This document shows positions 54,055-62,837 of a stretch of 64,000 nt of DNA, one piece after another (position 1 is the first letter of the stretch; each line of letters starts with the position of its first letter). The DNA comes from Pseudomonas guariconensis. GTDB taxonomy: Bacteria > Pseudomonadota > Gammaproteobacteria > Pseudomonadales > Pseudomonadaceae. The stretch is taken from positions 1-64,000 of the forward strand of contig NZ_JADLJL010000007.1 in NCBI RefSeq assembly GCF_015680235.1, written 5' to 3'. The position numbers were made by a program, and so were the translations under genes. The notes under the pieces were generated by a model that did not search any database, was not told where the DNA came from, and worked only from the letters and a program-made list of their open reading frames with translations.

Positions 54055-55491
54055 GTGCTCAAGGCACTCAAGAAAATATTCGGCAAGCCCGACGCTGCCC
54101 CGCAGGCCGTCGCACCCGTTGCCAACGTGATTACCCCCCCGCCCGCGGCAGAGCCGCCGGCAACCCCAGCCCAGCCCGTCGAAGCGGCAGCGCCAACGGC
54201 CGCCCCGCGTGCGGAAAAACCCGCCCCCCAAGACAAGCCTCGCCGCGAGCGCAAGCCAAAGCCCCAGGCCAGCCTGTGGAAGCCGGAAGACTTCGTGGTC
54301 GAGCCCCAGGAAGGCAAGACCCGCTTCCATGACTTCAAGCTGTCCAACGAGCTGATGCATGCCATCCACGACCTGGGCTTCCCCTACTGCACACCGATCC
54401 AGGCCCAGGTACTGGGCCATACCCTGCGCGGCAAGGACGCCATCGGCCGGGCCCAGACCGGCACCGGCAAGACCGCCGCGTTCCTGATCTCGATCATCTC
54501 CCAGCTGCAGCAGACGCCGCCGCCCAAGGAACGCTACATGGGCGAGCCCCGTGCGCTGATCATCGCGCCAACCCGCGAGCTGGTGGTGCAGATCGCCAAG
54601 GACGCCATGGCCCTGACCAGGTATAGCGGCCTGAACGTGATGACATTCGTCGGCGGCATGGACTTCGACAAGCAGCTAAAGGCCCTGGAAGCGCGCCATT
54701 GCGACATCCTGGTGGCCACCCCGGGCCGCCTGCTGGACTTCCACCAGCGCGGCGAGGTGCACCTGGACATGGTCGAAGTACTGGTGCTGGACGAAGCCGA
54801 CCGCATGCTCGACATGGGCTTCATCCCGCAGGTGCGCCAGATCATCCGCCAGACCCCACCCAAGAGCGAACGCCAGACGCTGCTGTTTTCGGCCACCTTC
54901 ACCGATGACGTGATGAACCTGGCCAAGCAGTGGACCACCAACCCCGCCATCGTCGAGATCGAGCCGGAGAACGTGGCCAGCGAGACGGTCGAGCAACACG
55001 TCTACGCCGTGGCCTCAAGCGACAAATACAAACTGCTGTACAACCTGGTGACCCAGAACAAGTGGGAACGGGTGATGGTCTTCGCCAACCGCAAGGACGA
55101 AGTGCGGCGGGTCGAGGAGCGCCTGGTGCGCGATGGCATCAACGCCGCCCAACTGTCGGGCGACGTGCCGCAGCACAAGCGCATCCGCACCCTGGAAAGC
55201 TTCCGCGAAGGCCGCATCGCCGTGCTGGTGGCCACCGACGTGGCCGGCCGCGGCATTCACATCGATGGCATCAGCCACGTGATCAACTTCACCCTGCCGG
55301 AAGACCCGGACGACTACGTGCACCGCATCGGCCGCACGGGCCGTGCCGGCACCAGTGGCGTGTCGATCAGTTTCGCGGGCGAGGACGACGCCTACCAATT
55401 GCCAGCCATCGAGGAACTGCTGGGTCGCAAGATCAAGTGCGAGATGCCGCCTGACGAGCTGCTCAAGCCGGTGCCGCGCAAGCATCACTGA
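54055..55491 (+). CDS. rhlB: ATP-dependent RNA helicase RhlB
   Basis: DEAD-box helicase of 478 residues that in E. coli belongs to the RNA degradosome. After a ~75-residue Ala/Pro/Lys-rich tail come the Q-motif ([10 protein letters not shown]), [38 protein letters not shown], and the C-domain motifs [14 protein letters not shown] and [10 protein letters not shown]. The start is a GTG at 54055 giving [13 protein letters not shown]. Confidence 0.94.
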   Translation: MLKALKKIFGKPDAAPQAVAPVANVITPPPAAEPPATPAQPVEAAAPTAAPRAEKPAPQDKPRRERKPKPQASLWKPEDFVVEPQEGKTRFHDFKLSNELMHAIHDLGFPYCTPIQAQVLGHTLRGKDAIGRAQTGTGKTAAFLISIISQLQQTPPPKERYMGEPRALIIAPTRELVVQIAKDAMALTRYSGLNVMTFVGGMDFDKQLKALEARHCDILVATPGRLLDFHQRGEVHLDMVEVLVLDEADRMLDMGFIPQVRQIIRQTPPKSERQTLLFSATFTDDVMNLAKQWTTNPAIVEIEPENVASETVEQHVYAVASSDKYKLLYNLVTQNKWERVMVFANRKDEVRRVEERLVRDGINAAQLSGDVPQHKRIRTLESFREGRIAVLVATDVAGRGIHIDGISHVINFTLPEDPDDYVHRIGRTGRAGTSGVSISFAGEDDAYQLPAIEELLGRKIKCEMPPDELLKPVPRKHH

Positions 55492-55540
55492 TGCAGGCCG
55501 CTTACCGCTCCTACAGTGAGGGGGCGGCGGCGCACTTTGA

Positions 55541-55987
55541 CTACCAGCGCTGCGCGGCATCCTGGTCGCTCTGCTTGCCTTCCACCCACCGTGGCCCCTC
55601 CTGGGTATTCTCCTTCTTCCAGAACGGCGCTCGGGTCTTCAGGTAATCCATGATGAAGTTGCAGGCATCGAACGCCGCTTGCCGATGGGCGCTGGCCACA
55701 CCGACGAAGACGATCGGCTCGCCCGGCTCCAGCGCACCGATGCGGTGCAGCACCTCGACCTTGAGCAGCGGCCAGCGTTGCTCGGCCTCGACAACGATCT
55801 TGGCCAGGGCCTTCTCGGTCATGCCTGGGTAGTGTTCGAGGAACATCCCCGCGACATCCAGGCCATCGTTGAAATCGCGCACGTAACCCACGAAACCCAC
55901 CACCGCGCCGACGCCGACGTTGGCGGCATGCATGGCGTTGGTTTCCACGCCGGGGTCGAACGCCTGCTGCTGAACCCGAACACCCAT
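55541..55987 (-). CDS. moaE: Molybdopterin synthase catalytic subunit MoaE
   Basis: Large subunit of 148 residues that inserts sulfur into precursor Z with MoaD. Conserved stretches: GVGAVVGFVGYVRD, LEHYPGMTEKALAKI, VLHRIGALEPGE, VASAHRQAAFDACNFIMDYLKTRAPFWKKE. Last gene of moaC-moaD-moaE; no moaA or moaB lies in the window. Confidence 0.95.
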   Translation of the reverse strand: MGVRVQQQAFDPGVETNAMHAANVGVGAVVGFVGYVRDFNDGLDVAGMFLEHYPGMTEKALAKIVVEAEQRWPLLKVEVLHRIGALEPGEPIVFVGVASAHRQAAFDACNFIMDYLKTRAPFWKKENTQEGPRWVEGKQSDQDAAQRW

Positions 55988-55989
55988 GG

Positions 55990-56235
55990 TCAGCCTCCGG
56001 TCACCGGCGGGAAGAACGCCACTTCGTCGCCCTCTTCCAGCACCTCGTCGAGCTTGCACAGCTCTTCGTTACGCGCGCACATCAGGTTTTGCTCGGCCAG
56101 CACCGCGTACTGCCCGCCCTTGGCGACCAATGCCTGGCGCACATCGTCGAGTACCGCGAAATCCCCTTCCAGGCGCTCGCTGTCAAGCCCCAGCAGTTCG
56201 CGATAGCGGGCGAAATACATGACCTGAACCTTCAT
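55990..56235 (-). CDS. moaD: Molybdopterin synthase sulfur carrier subunit MoaD
   Basis: Ubiquitin-fold protein of 81 residues ending in Gly-Gly (FPPVTGG), the site of thiocarboxylate formation. It starts [18 protein letters not shown]. The ATG shares a base with the moaC stop, and moaE follows 2 bp later. Confidence 0.95.
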   Translation of the reverse strand: MKVQVMYFARYRELLGLDSERLEGDFAVLDDVRQALVAKGGQYAVLAEQNLMCARNEELCKLDEVLEEGDEVAFFPPVTGG

Positions 56236-56705
56236 CACGCCTCCACCTGGTAATGGCCACTCTTGCCGCCGACTTTCTCCAGCAGGCGCACCTGCTCGAT
56301 GACCATGCCTTTGTCCACCGCCTTGCACATGTCATAGAGGGTCAACGCGGCGACACTGGCGGCGGTCAGCGCTTCCATCTCCACGCCGGTCTGCCCGGCC
56401 AGCTTGCAACGGGCGACGATATGCACCCCATCGCTGCCGTCGGCGGCCAATTCGACCTTGACGCTGGTGAGCATCAATGGGTGGCACAGCGGGATCAAAT
56501 CGCTGGTCTTCTTCGCCGCCTGGATACCGGCGATGCGCGCCACGGCGAATACGTCACCCTTGGGGTGTTCGCCATCGACGATCATCTGCAAGGTCTGCGG
56601 CAACATGCGCACCCGCGCCTCGGCCACCGCTTCGCGCGCGGTCACGGCTTTTTCAGTGACGTCGACCATATTGGCGCGCCCCTGGGAATCGAGATGAGTC
56701 AGCAC
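56235..56705 (-). CDS. moaC: Cyclic pyranopterin monophosphate synthase MoaC
   Basis: A 156-residue enzyme of molybdenum cofactor synthesis. Motifs: [47 protein letters not shown] with catalytic residues, [28 protein letters not shown]. First gene of moaCDE. Confidence 0.95.
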   Translation of the reverse strand: MLTHLDSQGRANMVDVTEKAVTAREAVAEARVRMLPQTLQMIVDGEHPKGDVFAVARIAGIQAAKKTSDLIPLCHPLMLTSVKVELAADGSDGVHIVARCKLAGQTGVEMEALTAASVAALTLYDMCKAVDKGMVIEQVRLLEKVGGKSGHYQVEA

Positions 56706-56840
56706 TGCTCTGCTCCTGTGAAGGGAACAAAGAGTGTAAACCTGTAGGTCAGGTTTGAGCAGGGGAATATGTCGGCCGCTCCTACAGAGGGCGTACGGTG
56801 AACGGAGAAGGCCGGGCGGAGGGCCGCCCGGCAGTGGGCA

Positions 56841-58235
56841 TTACAGATGCGACTCGGCGTACTCGGCCAGTACCGAGCGTGGCACGCCCTGCAGGGTGAT
56901 ATGAACGCCGTGGGGGAAGTCCTTGAAGCGCTCGGTGAGGTAGGTCAGGCCAGAGCTGGTGGCCGACAGGTAAGGGGTGTCGATCTGCGCCAGGTTGCCC
57001 AGGCAGACCACCTTCGACCCGGCCCCAGCACGGGTGATGATGGTTTTCATCTGGTGCGGGGTAAGGTTCTGGCACTCGTCGATCAGGATCAGGCTCTGCT
57101 GGAAGCTGCGGCCGCGAATGTAGTTCAGCGACTTGAACTGCAGCGGTACCCGCTCGAGGATGTATTCCACGCTGCCATGGGTGCTCTCGTCATCCATGTG
57201 CAAGGCTTCGAGGTTGTCGGTGATGGCGCCCAGCCAGGGCTCCATCTTCTCGGCCTCGGTACCCGGCAGGAAGCCGATCTCCTGGTCCAGCCCCTGCACG
57301 CTGCGGGTGGCGATGATCCGCCGGTAGCGCTTGCTGACCATGGTCTGCTCGATGGCTGCGGCCAGCGCCAGGATGGTCTTGCCGGAGCCCGCAGCGCCGG
57401 TGAGGTTGACCAGGTGGATATCCGGGTCGAGCAGCGCGAACAGCGCCAGGCTCTGGTGGATGTCACGCGGCTTCAGGCCCCAGGCCTCCTGGTGCAGCAA
57501 TGGCTCCTGGTGCAGGTCGAGCAACAGCAGTTCGTCTTCGCGGATGCCCTTGATCCAACCGACGAAGCCCTGCTCATCGATGATGAACTCGTTGACGTGC
57601 ACCGCCGGCAGGTTGTCGGTCAGTTGCACCCGGTGCCAGGTACGGCCGCGCTCCTGGCGGGTCTCGACCTTGCTGACCCGGTCCCAGAAGGAGCCGGTCA
57701 CCGAGTGGTAGCCCTTGGACAGCAAGGCAACGTCATCGACCAGCTGGTCGGTGCTGTAGTCCTCGGCAGCGATGCCACAGGCACGCGCCTTCAGGCGCAT
57801 GTTGATGTCCTTGGTCACCAGCACGACATCGAGGTCGGCGCGGCGGCTGCGCAGCTCCAGGAGCTGGTTGATGATGATGTTGTCGTTGAGGTTCTCCGGC
57901 AGCAGCCGGTTCGGTTCGTTGCGCGGGCTCATCAGGATCGACAGGAAGCCCTTGGGCCCGCTCTTGCCACGCTGGATCGGCACACCCTGCTCGACGTCGC
58001 TGGGAGAGGCATCACCGAGGGTCTGGTCGATCAGGCGGATGGCCTGGCGGCATTCGGCGGCGATGGTGTGTTTGCCGGTCTTGAGTTTGTCGAGTTCCTC
58101 CAGCACCGTCATCGGGATGGCGACACGGTGCTCCTCGAAGTTGAGCAATGCGTTGGGGTCGTGAATCAGGACATTGGTATCGAGCACATACAGGATTGGC
58201 TGGGTGGAGGAAGAATTGCGTCCTTGGTCATCCAT
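56841..58235 (-). CDS. PhoH-family protein with PIN domain (PhoH2 type)
   Basis: A 464-residue fusion. The N-terminal PIN endoribonuclease domain (about 14-150) has VLDTNVLIHDP and an acidic VTKDINMRLKA. The C-terminal PhoH ATPase has Walker A TGAAGSGKT (near 280) and Walker B LILIDECQNLTP. Such fusions are RNA helicase/nucleases in Mycobacterium; the role in Pseudomonas is unknown. Confidence 0.93.
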   Translation of the reverse strand: MDDQGRNSSSTQPILYVLDTNVLIHDPNALLNFEEHRVAIPMTVLEELDKLKTGKHTIAAECRQAIRLIDQTLGDASPSDVEQGVPIQRGKSGPKGFLSILMSPRNEPNRLLPENLNDNIIINQLLELRSRRADLDVVLVTKDINMRLKARACGIAAEDYSTDQLVDDVALLSKGYHSVTGSFWDRVSKVETRQERGRTWHRVQLTDNLPAVHVNEFIIDEQGFVGWIKGIREDELLLLDLHQEPLLHQEAWGLKPRDIHQSLALFALLDPDIHLVNLTGAAGSGKTILALAAAIEQTMVSKRYRRIIATRSVQGLDQEIGFLPGTEAEKMEPWLGAITDNLEALHMDDESTHGSVEYILERVPLQFKSLNYIRGRSFQQSLILIDECQNLTPHQMKTIITRAGAGSKVVCLGNLAQIDTPYLSATSSGLTYLTERFKDFPHGVHITLQGVPRSVLAEYAESHL

Positions 58236-58644
58236 ACTCGGTCACCTTATGTGAAAGCCACACGACGCGTAATGCTGCGCCGCAGAGTGACCGCCGTTCT
58301 CCCCGTATCCGCGTCGTTACGGGCGGGGAGCGCACCTGGCAAGGAGGGCCTGGATGACGCCACCTGTGCTGCAGGATTCGGCTGTCTGGTTCCTACATAC
58401 CGCATAAATGATGACCAGAAAAAGTCTTTTTACGTTCAGTTGAAGTTTATTTTTCCGATTGATGTTCAGGGCTTGGCTTGAGCCCCGGACGGGTCTAGAG
58501 TCAAAGATCAAGCACTGCATAATTGCGCGATACGGCGGGTACTGCCTCTGTAGGAGCGGGCTTGCCCCGCGATCAGGCCACCCCCGATATCACCGTCGCC
58601 AGGCAAGGGCCTTCGCCCTTGATCGCGGTACCACAGAGGGCCAG
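58236..58644. other. Gene-free stretch with a hairpin and a degraded REP pair
   Basis: I see no gene here. It holds a GC-rich imperfect hairpin near 58300-58335 (CTCCCCGTATCCGCG / ACGGGCGGGGAG), AT-rich sequence at 58400-58460 that may contain the phoH promoter, and a REP core (TAGGAGCGGGCTTGCCCCGCG, 58551-58571) with a decayed partner near 58605-58638. Confidence 0.6.
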
Positions 58645-59772
58645 TTATTCCCGCCGCCCGTATTCCAGGCAATCCTCCCAGCCGATCCCGCTCTGCGCCG
58701 TGTTGCGCAGCAACCACTCCACCGCTGGCTGCGCCTTGGGCTGGCTGTCGTGGAACTGGATCACGCCCTTGCGCCACAGCAGCATCAAGGTCAGCACTCG
58801 CTGGGCCGAGGCCTGTGCGCTCAACGCACTGTCATCCTGGGCATCGATGTCCCACAACGATACCTGCAATTTCTGACGCCCCATGAACGCCTCGCCATCG
58901 GCTCTGCGCTGCCCATAGGGCGGTCGGAACAACGGCACGTACTGCTCCGGCAAGTCCGCCTGGACCCGGGTCTGGGCTCGGCGCAGCGAGTCCTGCCAAT
59001 CCGACCACTGCGCATGGGAGCGATATTCCCAGCCCTGGATACCCACGCACTGGTCCTCATACAGCGCAGCGAGCGCGCCCGGCGCATCGGCGTCGCGTCG
59101 TTGTTGCAGGCGGTTGCCGATGACGAAGAACAGGCCACCGAGCTTCTGTCGTCGCAGGTAGTCGACCAGCACATCGGTACTGCTGCCTTCAGGGCCAGGC
59201 CCACCGACGAAGGTCAGCAGGAACACCCGGTCGTTGAGCTCGTCACCATTGCGCTCACGGCTGGACAAACGCTCGATCTCGCTGCTGGTCTGGGGCAATA
59301 CCGCCGCCTTGCGCAATTGTTCGTTCAGGTAGCGGCTGTGGAATTGCCGGCTGGGCTCGATCCATGGCACATAGAACTCCCCCACGTCACCGGCGAAGGT
59401 GGCGGCCAGGGTACGCAGCTCGGCCATCGATTCCAGCGGGTAGCAGAACGAGGCGTCCTGTTCGCAGCTGCGCTGGGCCTGCTGGTAGTTTTCCCACAGC
59501 CGCTGCCACATGCGCGCACGTACCGCACGGATGGACGCCAGGTTGACCTGGCGCAGCTGCAAGCGCGCTGCCAGCGCCGGCTCGTCGAGCATTTCGCTCT
59601 CCTGCAACACCTGGGCGAACGACAGGATCTCGGCCCGGGAGGCGACATCGAACAGCGCCGGGCTGTCCAGCTGCTCCGGCCACAAGGTGCGGTCCAGGCT
59701 GGCCACAGGTAACGGGGCGGCCTGGGCAGCCAGGCTCAGCAGGCCCACCAGCAGGACGAAGGCAATACGCAC
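58645..59772 (-). CDS. Secreted polysaccharide-deacetylase-fold protein with altered metal site
   Basis: A 375-residue exported protein. I chose a GTG start at 59772 (GGAGAG upstream) because it gives a clean signal peptide (VRIAFVLLVGLLSLAAQAAP). After a helical N-domain, the NodB-like domain starts near 183 (FLLTFVGGPG). The usual TFDDGP is TFVGGP, losing the metal-binding/catalytic Asp pair, and the His-x3-His segment reads WEYRSH, keeping one His. RPPYG (283-287) is intact. It is likely inactive or altered as a deacetylase; a binding role is possible. Confidence 0.8.
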   Translation of the reverse strand: MRIAFVLLVGLLSLAAQAAPLPVASLDRTLWPEQLDSPALFDVASRAEILSFAQVLQESEMLDEPALAARLQLRQVNLASIRAVRARMWQRLWENYQQAQRSCEQDASFCYPLESMAELRTLAATFAGDVGEFYVPWIEPSRQFHSRYLNEQLRKAAVLPQTSSEIERLSSRERNGDELNDRVFLLTFVGGPGPEGSSTDVLVDYLRRQKLGGLFFVIGNRLQQRRDADAPGALAALYEDQCVGIQGWEYRSHAQWSDWQDSLRRAQTRVQADLPEQYVPLFRPPYGQRRADGEAFMGRQKLQVSLWDIDAQDDSALSAQASAQRVLTLMLLWRKGVIQFHDSQPKAQPAVEWLLRNTAQSGIGWEDCLEYGRRE

Positions 59773-59908
59773 GATCGAACTCTCCGCAACATCATCAGGC
59801 GCACTATAACGTGACGCCCGCTGATGGTCCGCGACTATCGTCGCCATAGTTTGGCCTCACCGGTGCCAACCCGTAGAATCGGCGCCGACGATTCCAGGAG
59901 CCGACCCG

Positions 59909-60688
59909 ATGCTGACGGTGATTTCCCCCGCCAAAACCCTCGATTACGACACCCCGCCGGTGACCCAGCGCTTCACCCTGCCCCAGTACCTGGACGATTC
60001 CCAGGAGCTGATCACCCAACTGCGTGAATTCACGCCCGCCCAGATCAGCGAACTGATGCACCTGTCCGACAAGCTCGCCGGCCTTAACGCCGCCCGCTTC
60101 GGCAGCTGGACGCCGGATTTCACACCCGCCAACGCCAAGCAGGCCCTGTTGGCTTTCAAAGGTGACGTGTACACAGGGCTCGATGCCGAAAGCCTCAGCG
60201 AAGACGACTTCACCTACGCCCAGGACCACCTGCGCATGCTTTCGGGCCTGTATGGGCTGCTGCGCCCACTGGACCTGATGCAACCCTATCGCCTGGAAAT
60301 GGGCACCAAGCTGGCCAATGCCCGCGGCAAGGACCTCTACGCCTTCTGGGGCACCCGCATCAGCGAATGGCTGAACCAGGCCCTGGCCGACCAGGGTGAT
60401 GACGTGCTGCTGAACCTGGCCAGCAACGAATACTTCAGTGCGGTCAAGCGCAGTGCCCTGAACGCGCGGGTGATCGACGTCGATTTCAAGGACCTGAAGA
60501 ACGGCCAATACAAGATCATCAGCTTCTATGCCAAGAAAGCTCGCGGAATGATGAGCCGCTTCGTGATCCAGGAACGGATCGACGACCCCGAGCAGCTCAA
60601 GCGCTTCGACGTGCAGGGGTATTTCTACAGTGCCGAGCAGTCGAAGCAGGACCACCTGGTGTTCCTGCGGGATCATCCGGCCACTTGA
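59909..60688 (+). CDS. yaaA: Peroxide stress resistance protein YaaA
   Basis: A 259-residue DUF328/UPF0246 protein. E. coli YaaA lowers intracellular iron during peroxide stress and binds DNA. The conserved blocks [64 protein letters not shown] and [15 protein letters not shown] are present. AGGAGC precedes the ATG. Confidence 0.94.
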   Translation: MLTVISPAKTLDYDTPPVTQRFTLPQYLDDSQELITQLREFTPAQISELMHLSDKLAGLNAARFGSWTPDFTPANAKQALLAFKGDVYTGLDAESLSEDDFTYAQDHLRMLSGLYGLLRPLDLMQPYRLEMGTKLANARGKDLYAFWGTRISEWLNQALADQGDDVLLNLASNEYFSAVKRSALNARVIDVDFKDLKNGQYKIISFYAKKARGMMSRFVIQERIDDPEQLKRFDVQGYFYSAEQSKQDHLVFLRDHPAT

Positions 60689-60994
60689 AGTGCCTGGTTT
60701 GGGATTTGTGGGAGGCGTACATCGAGCGCCGCGCGCGCGGTGCTTCATATTGCCACCCTGCCACGATCCCGACGCCAAAAAACCACCACTCATCCGCTTA
60801 TCGCAAAATGCCATAAGACCGCTCGTAGTTTTTTGACGGTTTTTGAAAAATTTTTTCACATAATGGCATATAACCATCCCTCATCGATCCGGCCCTTTAT
60901 ATATGGGGGCCAAACTCCCCTGTGCTATCAGATTGAAAGTATTTCCGATTGAAAAAATATTAAGAAATCTTTCACCGCCGCCGAACCGACCTCG

Positions 60995-61022
60995 GAACTT
61001 CTGCTACCGGCGACGGCTCATA
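60995..61022 (+). promoter_or_regulatory. AlgU (sigma22/RpoE-type) promoter of algD
   Basis: GAACTT (60995-61000), 17-bp spacer, TCATA (61018-61022) fit the AlgU consensus GAACTT-N16/17-TCnnA seen at P. aeruginosa algD. The +1 would be near 61030, leaving about 430 nt of leader. The region upstream (60689-60990) has no gene; a CCGCTCGTA at about 60814-60822 is a weak match to an AlgR box and I do not claim it. Confidence 0.75.
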
Positions 61023-61413
61023 GGACCCGTAACGCATTTCCTGCGACACACGTGAGAAATGACTTACAGATGACAACGGCCGGTATCCACTACCGGCTCC
61101 GATAACTTCGACAGGCGCAACGGTACCGACCGAAGGCCCTGTCCACGAAGGAGAGACGCGCCCCTACTATCGTCCTAGTGGTTGATTTCATAGGATTTTT
61201 CCAATTGAAAGAACAAGCACAGCAGTATGCGAGTTAGCAAACTGCAATAAAGACGGCTGCATTTCAGGGCACGCCTTTTAATTACTGGCCTTTTACTGCC
61301 AATTGTGAGTGCACAACTTTGCGCGCTCCGGATTTATTCATGCCTGCGTTCGGCGAACTGTTCATTCGCCAGGGAGCCGTGCGCCCGAAAACTGCTGGTT
61401 AATCAACCCGGTC

Positions 61414-61434
61414 CGGTTCTTCTCGGAGGAACCG
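61414..61434 (+). promoter_or_regulatory. Hairpin in the algD leader ahead of the start codon
   Basis: CGGTTCTTC (61414-61422) pairs with GAGGAACCG (61426-61434) around a TCG loop, with one G-T wobble. It ends 27 nt before the algD ATG and contains GGA, the core of Rsm/CsrA sites. A translational or mRNA-stability role is inferred. The rest of the leader, 61030-61413, shows no ORF I can support. Confidence 0.5.
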
Positions 61435-61461
61435 ACGTGATAAACACACGAGGTGAATACG

Positions 61462-62778
61462 ATGCGTATCAGCATCTTTGGTTTGGGTTATGTGGGTGCC
61501 GTCTGTGCAGGCTGCCTGTCGGCACGGGGCCATGAAGTGATTGGTGTGGACGTGTCCAAGACCAAGATCGACCTGATCAACCAGGGCAAGTCGCCCATCG
61601 TCGAGCCGGGTCTGGAACAGCTCCTGCAGCAAGGCATCGCCAATGGCCGCCTGCGCGGTACCACCGACTTCGCCGAAGCCATCCGTGCCAGCGACGTGTC
61701 GATGATCTGCGTCGGCACCCCGAGCAAGAAGAACGGTGACCTGGGCCTGGAATACATCGAGTCGGTGTGCCGCGAGATCGGCTACGTGCTGCGTGACACC
61801 GAGCGCCGCCACACCATCGTGGTGCGCAGCACCGTGCTGCCGGGCACCGTCAAGAACGTGGTGATCCCGATTCTCGAGGACTGCTCCGGCAAGAAGGCCG
61901 GCGTCGACTTCGGCGTCGCGGTCAACCCTGAGTTCCTGCGCGAAAGCACCGCTATCGCCGACTACGACCGCCCACCGATGACCGTCATCGGCGAGCTGGA
62001 CAAGGCCAGCGGCGACGTGCTCCAAGCCATCTACGAGGAGCTGGACGCGCCGATCATCCGCAAGCCGGTCGAAGTGGCCGAGATGATCAAGTACACCTGC
62101 AACGTCTGGCACGCCACCAAGGTCACCTTCGCCAACGAGATCGGCAACATCGCCAAGGCCGTGGGTGTCGATGGCCGCGACGTGATGGACGTGGTCTGCC
62201 AGGACAAGGTCCTGAACCTGTCCCAGTACTACATGCGCCCAGGCTTCGCCTTCGGTGGCTCGTGCCTGCCCAAGGACGTACGCGCCCTCACCTACCGCGC
62301 TTCGAGCCTGGACGTGAAGGCACCGCTGCTCGACTCGCTGATGCGCAGCAACGAGTCCCAGGTGCAGAACGCCTTCGACATCATCGAAAGCCACGACAAG
62401 CGCAAGGTCGCCCTGTTGGGCCTGTCGTTCAAGGCCGGCACGGACGACCTGCGTGAAAGCCCGCTGGTGGAACTGGCCGAGCGCCTGATCGGCAAGGGCT
62501 ACGAGCTGAACATCTACGACCAGAACGTCCAGTACGCCCGTGTCCACGGCGCCAACAAGGACTACATCGAGTCGAAGATCCCGCACGTTTCCTCGCTGCT
62601 CAACGATGACCTGCAGCACGTCATCGACAACGCCGACGTGATCATCCTGGGCAACCGCGACGAGAAGTTCCGCGCCCTCGCCCAGCAGGCACCGGAAGGC
62701 AAGCAGGTGATCGACCTGGTCGGCTTCATGACCAAGCCGACCTGCGCCACCAGCCGTACCGAAGGCATCTGCTGGTAA
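61462..62778 (+). CDS. algD: GDP-mannose 6-dehydrogenase AlgD
   Basis: NAD-dependent enzyme that makes GDP-mannuronate, the committed alginate precursor. From the ATG at 61462 it has 438 residues: Rossmann motif ISIFGLGYVGAVCAG, DVSMICVGTPSKKNG, NPEFLRESTAI, and catalytic Cys near 268 in FGGSCLPKD. The C-terminal AEGICW-like ending (TEGICW) matches P. aeruginosa AlgD. A GTG three codons upstream is a less likely start. First gene of the alginate operon. Confidence 0.96.
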   Translation: MRISIFGLGYVGAVCAGCLSARGHEVIGVDVSKTKIDLINQGKSPIVEPGLEQLLQQGIANGRLRGTTDFAEAIRASDVSMICVGTPSKKNGDLGLEYIESVCREIGYVLRDTERRHTIVVRSTVLPGTVKNVVIPILEDCSGKKAGVDFGVAVNPEFLRESTAIADYDRPPMTVIGELDKASGDVLQAIYEELDAPIIRKPVEVAEMIKYTCNVWHATKVTFANEIGNIAKAVGVDGRDVMDVVCQDKVLNLSQYYMRPGFAFGGSCLPKDVRALTYRASSLDVKAPLLDSLMRSNESQVQNAFDIIESHDKRKVALLGLSFKAGTDDLRESPLVELAERLIGKGYELNIYDQNVQYARVHGANKDYIESKIPHVSSLLNDDLQHVIDNADVIILGNRDEKFRALAQQAPEGKQVIDLVGFMTKPTCATSRTEGICW

Positions 62779-62837
62779 CCGGCCGGGCAGCGGGCGACCG
62801 CTGCCCTTCCCCCTGATTCTCGCGACGGATGCTGAAC

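Noticed and set aside
58645..59772. Annotation as an active polysaccharide deacetylase
   Set aside because: The TFDDGP Asp pair and one His of the metal site are missing, so activity is not supported.
60814..60822. CCGCTCGTA as an AlgR-binding box upstream of algD
   Set aside because: It differs from the CCGTTCGTC consensus at two positions and no second box was found.
61453..61461. GTG at 61453 as the algD start
   Set aside because: It would overlap the GAGGTG ribosome-binding site; the ATG at 61462 gives the N-terminus shared with P. aeruginosa AlgD.
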